Below, one piece after another: positions 53,851 through 62,400 of a stretch of DNA of 64,000 nt. How positions within the stretch are numbered: the stretch's first letter is position 1; every line of letters starts with the position of its first letter. A model generated the notes under the pieces. That model searched no databases, was not told where the DNA came from, and saw only the letters and a list, made by a program, of their open reading frames with translations. A program made the position numbers and the translations under genes. The stretch lies in the NCBI RefSeq assembly GCF_000142905.1, contig NW_013657679.1, positions 312,657 to 376,656 on the forward strand, in the 5' to 3' direction. The stretch comes from Thecamonas trahens ATCC 50062 (Eukaryota > Apusozoa > Apusomonadida > Apusomonadidae).

Positions 53851-56181
53851 ATGCAGGTCCAAACTGTGGTCTTTGTGGTTGCTACTGTGGTAGCGGTGCT
53901 CAGCAGCACTGTTGCCGGAGCGTCTATCTTTCCTCAAGACGGCCCTGTCCGTGTCCTTACCTCTGCCAAGGAGGTTGACAATTTTGTGAGCACCGTGCCT
54001 GCTGCTATGGTCATGATCTATGCGCCCTGGTGCTCGCACTGTACTGCCTTCAAACCGGCCTTTATCCAAGCTGCTGGTGATGTGGCTGATGCTGGTCTTG
54101 GTGCCTTTGCCGCAGTCAACGGTGATGAACATCGGGATGTCATTGCTGCCTACTCGATCAAGTCCTTCCCCACCGTCCTTTACTTTGCTGATGGCGAGCT
54201 GAAGTGGCCTTACTCTGGCCCGCGCTCGGCTGCTGGTCTACTGGCGTACATGGAGAACCCTGTGGCTCCGCCGCCGCCGCCGCAGCCGACTCCACTGACC
54301 GCGGATGGCAACGGCGATGTCGTCATCCTCGCCACCTCAAACTACTCCTCCGTCCTCCTTTCCTCGCCCTCGACCTTTGTCATGCTCTACTCGCCGTCGT
54401 GCGGCCACTGCAAGAACACCATCCCGCACTTTATGGACGCTGCTTCTGCTGCTCTGGACGATGACAGCCTCCCGCTCTTTGCCGCTGTCGACCTCTCGCT
54501 TCCCGAGAATGGCGCCATCGGCAAGATGCTCGACGTGGCCGCCTTTCCCACTTTTGTCCTCTTTGACGGCAACATCGAGCGTTTTCGCTACAAGGGTGCT
54601 CGGACCAAGGCTGCCTTCCTTGAGTGGGTCGCCGATCCGCAGGCCCCACCGCCGCCGCCGCCGCCGCCTGCCCGTGCTCCGTTCACAGAAGATGGCGATG
54701 GTGACGTCGCCATGCTCTCGCCCGAGACCTTTGACGACCATCTCGATGGCTTTGATGGCACGCTGGTCATGTTCTTTGCTCCGTGGTGTGGCCACTGCAA
54801 GGCGATGAAGGAGCCGTACAAGGCTGCGGCTGCCACCGTCAAGGCCGAGGGCCTCGGCTCGCTGGCCGCCGTCGACTGCACCGTCGACAACAGTCTTTGC
54901 AACGAGTTCAACATCAAGGGCTACCCGACACTCATCTACTTTGGCGATGACGACGAGCAGATTACGTTTGCCGGCGTCCGGTCGGAGGAGGGTCTTGTTG
55001 CCTTTATGCGCGACCCCCAGCCGCCGCCGCCACCGCCGCCGCCGCCGACCCGCACTCCTTTCACCGAAGATGGCGATGGTGACGTCACCATGCTCACGCC
55101 TGAGACCTTTGACGATCACCTCGACGGCTCGGACGGCACGCTCGTCATGTTCTACGCACCGTGGTGCGGCCACTGCAAGACGATGAAGGAGCCTTACAAG
55201 GCTGCGGCCGCCACCGTCAAGGCTGAGGGCCTCGGCTCGCTGGCTGCCGTCGACTGCACCATCGATCGTGCTCTCTGTGGCAAGCACGATGTCAAGGGCT
55301 ACCCGACAGTGGTTTACTTTGGCGCCGACGATGAGCAGATTACGTTTGCCGGCGTCCGGTCGGAGGAAGGTCTTGTTGCCTTTATGCGCGACCCCCAACC
55401 GCCGCCGCCACCGCCGCCGCCGCCGACCCGCACTCCTTTCACCGAAGACGGTGACGGCGACGTCACCATGCTCACGCCTGAGACCTTTGACGATCACCTC
55501 GACGGCTCGGACGGCACGCTCGTCATGTTCTACGCACCGTGGTGCGGCCACTGCAAGGCGATGAAGGAGCCTTACAAGGCTGCGGCCGCCACCGTCAAGG
55601 CTGAGGGCCTCGGCTCGCTGGCTGCCGTCGACTGCACCATCGATCGTGCTCTCTGTGGCAAGCACGATGTCAAGGGCTACCCGACAGTGGTTTACTTTGC
55701 AGACGGAGAGCAGATGGCGTTCTCGGGTCCGCGGACCGAGGAGGGTCTTGTTGCCTTTATGCGCGACCCCCAGCCGCCGCCGCCACCGCCGCCGCCGCCG
55801 ACCCGCACTCCTTTCACCGAGGATGGCGACGGCGAGGTGATCATGCTCCGTAGCGACACCTTTGCGCCGTTTGTGGACTCAGAGTCCGCCGGCACGCTCG
55901 TCATGTTCTACGCACCGTGGTGCGGCCACTGCAAGGCGATGAAGGAGCCTTACAAGGCTGCGGCCGCCACCGTCAAGGCTGAGGGCCTCGGCTCGCTGGC
56001 CGCTGTCGACTGTACTATCGACGGAGATCTGTGCGCCCGTCACAGCGCTAACGCCTACCCGACCCTCCTGCACTTTACCGACGCCAGCTCGTCGATCAAG
56101 TACGAGGCGTCTCGGACCGAGGATGCGCTTCTTGAGTTCATGCGCGAGCACAGCAGCCCGGTTGATCACGATGAACTGTAA
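53851..56181 (+). CDS. Multi-domain protein disulfide isomerase with six thioredoxin domains and HDEL retention signal
   Basis: An ER-lumen oxidoreductase that forms and reshuffles disulfides; 776 residues. An N-terminal signal peptide (QTVVFVVATVVAVLSSTVAGA) and C-terminal HDEL place it in the ER. Six a-type thioredoxin domains have active sites CSHC at 61-64, CGHC at 184-187, and CGHC at 313, 439, 565 and 691. Domain 2 has Ser instead of the usual Trp before the CGHC (SPSCGHC). Domains are joined by polyproline linkers of 5-9 Pro followed by TPFTEDGDGDV. Domains 3-6 repeat every 126 residues (378 bp) and are almost identical, while domains 1 and 2 are diverged. No b-type inactive domain is visible, so this differs from classical PDI (a-b-b'-a') and from ERp72. 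LIN9 converges 21 bp downstream. Confidence 0.95.
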   Translation: MQVQTVVFVVATVVAVLSSTVAGASIFPQDGPVRVLTSAKEVDNFVSTVPAAMVMIYAPWCSHCTAFKPAFIQAAGDVADAGLGAFAAVNGDEHRDVIAAYSIKSFPTVLYFADGELKWPYSGPRSAAGLLAYMENPVAPPPPPQPTPLTADGNGDVVILATSNYSSVLLSSPSTFVMLYSPSCGHCKNTIPHFMDAASAALDDDSLPLFAAVDLSLPENGAIGKMLDVAAFPTFVLFDGNIERFRYKGARTKAAFLEWVADPQAPPPPPPPPARAPFTEDGDGDVAMLSPETFDDHLDGFDGTLVMFFAPWCGHCKAMKEPYKAAAATVKAEGLGSLAAVDCTVDNSLCNEFNIKGYPTLIYFGDDDEQITFAGVRSEEGLVAFMRDPQPPPPPPPPPTRTPFTEDGDGDVTMLTPETFDDHLDGSDGTLVMFYAPWCGHCKTMKEPYKAAAATVKAEGLGSLAAVDCTIDRALCGKHDVKGYPTVVYFGADDEQITFAGVRSEEGLVAFMRDPQPPPPPPPPPTRTPFTEDGDGDVTMLTPETFDDHLDGSDGTLVMFYAPWCGHCKAMKEPYKAAAATVKAEGLGSLAAVDCTIDRALCGKHDVKGYPTVVYFADGEQMAFSGPRTEEGLVAFMRDPQPPPPPPPPPTRTPFTEDGDGEVIMLRSDTFAPFVDSESAGTLVMFYAPWCGHCKAMKEPYKAAAATVKAEGLGSLAAVDCTIDGDLCARHSANAYPTLLHFTDASSSIKYEASRTEDALLEFMREHSSPVDHDEL
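54679..56130 (+). repeat. 378-bp tandem coding repeats (PDI domains 3-6)
   Basis: The same codons recur at 54759, 55137, 55515 and 55893 (the GGCACGCT...TCATGTTCT start of each domain). The middle copies are identical over long stretches, which points to recent duplication or gene conversion. Confidence 0.9.
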
Positions 56182-56202
56182 ACACTCACAAGGCTTTTGC
56201 TT

Positions 56203-57804
56203 TCATGTGAAGGCAGCAGCAAGGCTGTCGATCTCTCGGTTACAGACACTCATGTCATGGCGCCAGGGGTGCGCGTCAGCGACAAGCCGCAAGACCTTGG
56301 CCACTTGCGGCCGCTGCAGCCGAAGCAAGCTGCAAAGGCGAAGCGCGGAGACAGCGGCGGCCAGGCCGCGGTCGGAAATATCAGCATTCTGCTCGATGGC
56401 GTGGGCAGCAACTCCCTCCAGCGGGACGGCGGCAGCGGCGGCGTCAAGCTCGGCGACCGCAGTCGCCAGCTCGGACGATACGGCGTCGGCCCGGATGCTG
56501 GAGCTGGCGGCAACAGCGGCAACAACGTTCGCCAGACCCGTCAACGCCGTCTCGAGTTTGGGCCACGACGCAGGGCGGTCAGACGCCCATTCGCGGATGG
56601 CGGCGGCGGCGGCAGCGACAGCCGGCAGGACCGGCGCCAGCGCGACCGACGCCTCGCTATCCATGTTAAGCCGCTTTTTGACGGTGCGGCCGGTCGGCGT
56701 CGCTGGCCAAGACTCCGACCGCGACCGTGACCGGGCCTTGCGGACTGACGATAGCGGCGTGGCGTTGGCCTCATTGGCCTCGGATGCCGTCGTCGCGCTG
56801 GTCACCTTGTGGGCCACCTCTGTGTCGTGGACCATGACAGTCCCGAGCTCGACGCGGTCGAACTGGACCCAAAGGCGAGCCTTGGCGCGCGCGAGAACCC
56901 GCCCAGAGTGGGCGAGGCCAGACGCTGGGTGCAACGCCCGCACCGATGCGCCGACGCTGATGGCATCTGGGGCGAGGCGCGCCGCACGCCGCGCAGCTTT
57001 GAGCGCTGCCCGCTGGTCACGGACGAACGCGGCCGAAAACCGCCGTGGCCGCGGCATGAGTGACCTCAAATACCGCCACTCGGGCCGAGTGAGACGGAGC
57101 GGCTCGTCTTTGCTCGGCGGGTGGACATTGAGCTCGGCGAGCGCAGCCTCGAACGGGTTATCGGCGAAAAACGGCTCGTCGACGGCGGCGTACAGAAACT
57201 CATAGTTGGTCCAGTTGCGGAGCTTCTTGGATACCGCCAGACTGGCGAGCATGGTGCTAATCATGGCTGCACACGGTTCGTCCTCGCGATACGTGTCCAG
57301 GACGCTCAGCGCGGCCTGGATCTGCTCCGCCCGTCCAAGCTGGGCCTCCTCCGTCTCGACGGTCAAGCCCTGCGACGACATGTTGACGATGCCGACGTCA
57401 CCCACAAAGCATGCTGCACTGTGGGTGGCAATCTTTGCGCTGGCGAGAGCGGCAGCCTGCGGACGTCGACCGGCCATTAGCGACCGCTTGCGCTTGCTTG
57501 GACGAAAGTCATCGGTATCAGACTCGGACTCGGAGGCGCGCTTCTTGCTCGATGGTGGGCTTGACGGCTGCATGCCCTGAACCTCTTCCACCACAGCTAG
57601 CAGCATAGCCGACGATGAGAACCGGGCATCCATCTCCAGCACGGGCGCGTGCCTGGTCAGCATAGCCTTGATGTTGTCCTTTGTATGCCGTGGGAATCGC
57701 GTGGCCAGCAACCTCGGATTGGAGACCTTCTCCACCACCACAGCCTCATACAACGCCTCGACCTCTGACCTCCGCCATACAGGTCCAGTCTCCTCAACAG
57801 ACAT
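56203..57804 (-). CDS. LIN9: LIN9/ALY, MuvB-core (DREAM) cell-cycle regulator
   Basis: LIN9 is part of the MuvB core that represses or activates cell-cycle genes together with E2F/RB or Myb proteins. 533 residues. An N-terminal SANT-like segment (WRRSEVEALYEAVV...KDNIKAMLTRH), as in plant ALY proteins, is followed by a basic KKRASESES / SKRKR nuclear signal. The DIRP domain is clear near 205-285: NYEFLYAAVDEPFFADNPFEAAL, LTRPEWRYLRSLMPRPRRFSAAFVRDQRAALK. A Tudor-like segment follows (ISVGASVRALHPASGLAHSGRVL, LWVQFDRVELGTVMVHDTEV), which matches the family's GTHTIPDYEV strand. The C-terminal third is helical. It converges on the PDI gene with 21 bp between stops. Confidence 0.9.
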   Translation of the reverse strand: MSVEETGPVWRRSEVEALYEAVVVEKVSNPRLLATRFPRHTKDNIKAMLTRHAPVLEMDARFSSSAMLLAVVEEVQGMQPSSPPSSKKRASESESDTDDFRPSKRKRSLMAGRRPQAAALASAKIATHSAACFVGDVGIVNMSSQGLTVETEEAQLGRAEQIQAALSVLDTYREDEPCAAMISTMLASLAVSKKLRNWTNYEFLYAAVDEPFFADNPFEAALAELNVHPPSKDEPLRLTRPEWRYLRSLMPRPRRFSAAFVRDQRAALKAARRAARLAPDAISVGASVRALHPASGLAHSGRVLARAKARLWVQFDRVELGTVMVHDTEVAHKVTSATTASEANEANATPLSSVRKARSRSRSESWPATPTGRTVKKRLNMDSEASVALAPVLPAVAAAAAAIREWASDRPASWPKLETALTGLANVVAAVAASSSIRADAVSSELATAVAELDAAAAAVPLEGVAAHAIEQNADISDRGLAAAVSALRLCSLLRLQRPQVAKVLRLVADAHPWRHDMSVCNREIDSLAAAFT

Positions 57805-58489
57805 TCTCCCACCCTATCCCCACCATTCCCACCTCTCCACAGTTAGTCAGTCCCCCCTCCCCCCCCCCCCCTTCTCCCCCCTGTCATCCCGCGGCCACCA
57901 CCATCACCTCGTTTCGTCTTATGCCCAAATGTTGAATTTTTGGAGAGCCAAAGGAGGACCGAGTCGCCAGCCCCCACGACCCCGGCCGCATAGGTATAGC
58001 CATCCCCCCCCCCCGTCCCCCCGTCCCCCGCCTTGTGTCACTATCTACTCCCCTTGCATAGAGGGAAGACGGAAGGAGTCCTGCGTACCTGGTGGTGTAA
58101 GTGGAGTGCAGTCGGGGTGGGAGTGGGGGTGAGGGGTGAGTGGGAGGGGGGAAGGTGGTGGGGCTGCCAGTGGCAGTGGCAGTGGCAGTGGCAGTGGCAG
58201 TGGCAGTGGCAGTGGCAGTGGCAGTGGCAGTGGCAGTGGCAGTGGCAGTGGCAGTGGCAGTGGCATGGCCCGTCCACGCCCCGATAACAGTCTAACAGAA
58301 GCATGGATAGCAGAATACAGTGGATCACCCTCTTCCTTCGTCATACTCCGATTGGAGCGTAGTGGCAGCAGAAGGAATCAGATGGGGGGGGCTATTTGCC
58401 TTCGTCCCCACCAATTTGCTCCTCCAAAGCCACCATTCGAGTGGCCGCCACCCTTCTGCCCCTCCACCCCTCTCTCCCTATTGCTCGCC
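57805..58489. promoter_or_regulatory. Divergent upstream region of LIN9 and PIG-X, repeat-rich
   Basis: 685 bp, the longest divergent spacer here. It contains C13 (57859-57871) and C11 (58004-58014) runs and a CAGTGG hexamer array. The hexamer could be read as Gly-Ser codons in frame with PIG-X, but no ATG with similarity is seen there, so it is treated as noncoding. Confidence 0.5.
58167..58265. repeat. CAGTGG hexanucleotide array, about 16 perfect copies
   Basis: The array is uninterrupted and lies about 225 bp upstream of the PIG-X start codon and 360 bp from the LIN9 start. The lack of mismatches suggests a variable, slippage-prone locus. Confidence 0.97.
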
Positions 58490-59499
58490 ATGCCCTCGTT
58501 CTGTGTCTACCGGACCTTCATCCCGCACCTTGTCTTCGTCTGCCTCGGTCTGTTGTTTGCTCTCGCCGCCGCCTCGGCCTCTGCTCGTCACTGCCCGCTC
58601 CCTCCGTCCTCAGCGGTTGCTGCCCGCCGGCTGGACTCGGGCCACCAGATCGTGCCCTTGGTGGTGGCCATGCCCACAGCTCTGGCTCCTATGCCGGTGC
58701 TTCCGGTTACTGCAGCTGCTCATGATAGGCTTCGTCTGTTGGCGTCTGCTGTCATCGAGTCGTCGCCGTGTTGTCCGCAGGAGGATGAGGCCGGCCTGCC
58801 GCCCTGCTTGGCAGAGCTGCCTGCGGGCGATATGCGGATGGTGCGGACGGACAGCCATGGCGTGGTGAGGGCCGACTCGCCCTGCGAGGATCTTCCGTCG
58901 CTGCCACACTTCCTGAACATTGCCAATCGATCGCTTGCCTGCAACGGCTTTCACTGCACTCTGACGACGTGCGTGGCGCCGAGCCCGGGCTCTGGACCCA
59001 TGTATGCGGTCGAGACGCTCTCGCACAAGATGTTTGTCGATGCGTACGCGCTGGCAGATGCCGCCCGCGACCGGGCTAGTGATGCAGACTACCCGCTTGC
59101 CGCGCCGCTCGAGGTCATGGATCTTGAGGCTCCAGCCCACCGCGGAAAGCCGGGGCTCGTGTTAGTTGCGCTGGGACACACCGCGTCTCAGCACGACATT
59201 TGCTACCAGTTTGACCTGCACCTCCGGTATCAAGCACCTGTGGCTGATGGCGAGGCGGTCCAGGCTGCAGTGACTCTCCCGCCGCCGCTCTGCTTGACCC
59301 GGCCGGCGACCGAACGCCGATGCCGTTCGTGGCCTGTGCAGTGACCGGCGAGGTGGGCTCGGTGGTGGCGTATGCGCCTCGCGGCACGGGCGCTGACAAG
59401 TCGTGGGTCGACACGGCAACGTTTACTGTTGTTGCTCTCGCAGCAGCCATCATCATGACCGCCGCGGCATGGCCGCGCCCACTCCGCGATACAGCGTGA
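58490..59499 (+). CDS. PIGX: PIG-X, subunit of GPI mannosyltransferase I (frame break near the 3' end)
   Basis: PIG-X stabilises PIG-M, which adds the first mannose to GPI anchors on the luminal side of the ER. ATG 58490 opens a signal peptide (FIPHLVFVCLGLLFALAAASASA). The luminal domain shows the family motifs: ANRSLACNGFHCTL, MYAVETLSHKMFVDAYALAD, LEVMDLEAPAH, CYQFDLHLRYQAP and VTLPPPL. The open frame ends at TGA 59342. However, one extra base near 59298 carries it into a frame encoding PMPFVACAV, then a hydrophobic segment TATFTVVALAAAIIM and a short Arg-containing tail ending at 59497-59499. That is the type I topology expected of PIG-X. Coding then overlaps the end of Raptor on the other strand by 47 bp. 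Confidence 0.85.
59298..59300 (+). other. Frame break in PIG-X
   Basis: At TTGACCCGGCC the current frame leads to an Arg-rich end and TGA at 59342. One extra C in the CCC run restores the conserved luminal end and the transmembrane helix. A run of CCC at about 59279-59281 is an alternative site. Confidence 0.55.
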
Positions 59500-62400
59500 G
59501 CATCGATCCGTTGTTGGAGCTTGCTGCGACTAGCATGAGCGACGGATGGAACGAGAGCGCCGAGACCGGCCCGCGCCGCTGCGACATGAGGCCGTCGTAC
59601 TTGCGGGTCGAGGCCGAGACCCGTCCGTCGAGGCGGACCAGCTTGACGTAGCGGTACATGGACGAGCCGTAGGCGACCGCGACGTGGCCAGCGCCAGTCG
59701 AGATGGCTGCGGCTGAGACGCCCGACTCGTTGAGCGTGACCACTGATGCATTGCGCTTGGTAGCCACGTCCCACGTCCGCATCAGCCCGTCGGCGCCGGT
59801 CACAACCAGCAGCGGCGAAGCCATGCTCGCGCCGATGTTGGTCCATCCCAGCGAGAGGACTGCTCCGGTCTGGTGCCGGACCATTGAGACAAGCGGCGAC
59901 TCGATGCCGGTCATCCAGCGGACCGAGCCGTCCGAGCAGCCGACCACAACGAGCTGAACGCCGCGCGCAGTCGACGGCGAGAGCGTGATGGCGGTGATGG
60001 CCACATCGTCGCCGCCACCAAAGAACAGCGACTTGACGTAGAGGCCCGTCGACATGTCCCACACCCGGAGCCGTGCCCGAGAGCCGGTGGTAAAGACTCG
60101 CCGACCCGCGCTCGATCCGCCGACGGCCATGAGGAACTTGCCGCGTGACTGAAGCTGTGCCACTCCAGGCTGCGAGACCTCGCTGTCTTTCGTCGCCCAC
60201 CACGCCTTGACCAGCCGCGGCGAGCTTGTTGTCACGTCTGCATACATCCGGACGGCGCCGTCCGACGTGCCCACCAGGAGCACGTCCTCGCCGCGCGGGT
60301 CCTGCTCGAGCAGGACTTGAGTGATTCGCGCCTTGATCGACGCGCCCGCCGACGGCGTCGTCACATGCGGCGAGGAGAGCGACGACCGCGCTGTCATGTC
60401 GGTCGTCACTGAGAGTGCTGGCAGCGTCTTGGAGGTGTGCGTATCCGAGGCTGGCGACGGTGCCGGAGCCGGAGGCGGGCCCTCGCTCGAGTCGCGGCGG
60501 AGCTTGTTCAGCGCCAGCCGCGGAATGACCGGTGGCGGGCCGGTCGGGAGCCCTGTTGCCGCGTTGTCAGCGTCAGCCTCGTCGTCGACATCGTCGTCAG
60601 AGAGCGAGTGCGACATCGATCGGGTGAGGCTCCCAATCGAGTGAGAATGCGAGCCTGAGCGCATTGACTCGACCGATCCGCCGTGGCCGCCAGCGTAGTA
60701 CAGCGACGAGCCGTGCAGCTCCGACGGCGCCGACCCGGCGTGGACGTCAACATTAAGCTCTTCGCCAGACCCGGACGGGCCGCGCGACGATTGCAGGTGG
60801 CGCTTGGCGTCGACCGGCTGCTCCTCGGAAATGGCAGAGAGCATCGCGAGTGCGGTGCTCGCCGAGCCACCCGAAGACATCGTCGAGTCTGGCTCTGGCG
60901 CGTGCATGCCAGTCACACCGAGCGGTGTGAACCGCTCGTTGCACGGCACGTAGAGCGACGAGATTCGCCGGAGGCCGGCTTCAGGACCAACCCGCGGAGA
61001 GTCAGCGTCGTCGCCGGCCGCCGCCGAGGCGCCCATAAAGTCGGTGCTGCGTCGTGGCGACGCAAGCGTTGTTGGCGTAGAGGCAGACGGCGTCGTCGCC
61101 ATGGCCAGGCTTGCCGGATCGTGCATGTATGCCACGACATGACCCGAAGCAAAGGCCACAACTAGCATCGGCTGCGTCGAGTGGAACGCAGTCGCCCGTA
61201 CAACGTTGGTTCCAAAGTCCATCTCGGCCGCCCGCTCGAGCTTGTCCGATGAAGATGATGACGACGACGAAGCACGGGCGGCAACAGCTGCGGCTGCGGC
61301 TGCGGCTGCGGCAGCCGCAGCCGCAGAGGCCGCAGCGTCAGCGTTGTACGGGGCAGAGCTCGAGGAGGCGAGGACGGCCGAGTCAAACACCGTGTGGCCG
61401 AGTGAGGTGGCGGCCGGCGACCAGAACGGCGAGCCAAAGAGGGCTTCGCGCGAGGCGTCGAGGCCGTCGACAGGCAGGGCGTTGGCGTTGTGAGCAACCT
61501 GGCCTGGGGCCCGAGGCGAGGGATTTGGCGAAGTGAGAGAGCGTGGCGTGGAGCCGGCCGAGCCGGGCGGCGAGCCACGGGTGGCAGCCGACTTGACGGT
61601 GGTGGTGGCGGCCGCAACAAACTCGCGGATGAGCGGCTCCTTGAGAAAGACCTTGTACGACCAGTCCATGGCCTGCGACTCGAGGGCGACGCCACCCATG
61701 GTGGCCAGCTCTTCGAGGCTCGGCTGGCGGTCGTAGATGGCGTCAAAGCCAAAGACGTACGGCGCATGCGGCGAGGCGTCGAGTGGGAGATCCATGACAA
61801 CGCCAGCAGCGGCGTTGGACTCGACGGCGACAGCGGCGTCGACAAGCGGGTCGACAATGGACTTTTCTTGCGGTGGGAGCGCGACAGGCGAGCGGACCTG
61901 CCCACCGATGGCGTCTGCACCGGCAAGGGTGGTGGCGTCAAACGCGAGATTGCGGGCGGCCTTGCGCTTGGCACGATCGAGCGTGGAGTAGTCAAGCGAG
62001 GTTCGGCGCGCCGCGGCGGCGGCAGAGCGGACTCGGTCGGCTGAGGTGCCGCGAGCCGAGAGGACCCGGCCGGAGCTGCGCCCCACCGAGCTCGACGCCA
62101 CGTGCCGCTGGCGGGAGCGCGAGCGGGTCCGGGCCGCCTTGCGAGGTGACCGCTGTGCCTCACGCCCGCGCGGCGACGCAAGGGCGCCGGCAATGTTCGA
62201 TGATGAGAGGACGCGGACCATGTTGCCTTCGATCATGGTCGTCGCTGCCTGCGGGGAGCCTGCCGTGCCGGTGCCCGATTCGGACTCGGTTCGAGACCGG
62301 ATGGCAGAGCCCGAGTTGGCGTCGAGCGCCAGAAAGTCCGAGCCCTGTTGCGGAGGGGTGCGGAGCGGGAGCTCGGGCGAGGCCAGATCGGCGTCCTCGC

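Noticed and set aside
54337-55665. 442-codon repetitive frame on the minus strand
   Set aside because: It repeats with the PDI 378-bp period because it is antisense to it; the thioredoxin active sites are on the plus strand.
58136-58489. Gly-Ser-rich N-terminal extension of PIG-X through the CAGTGG array
   Set aside because: It would place low-complexity sequence before a clear signal peptide that starts at ATG 58490.
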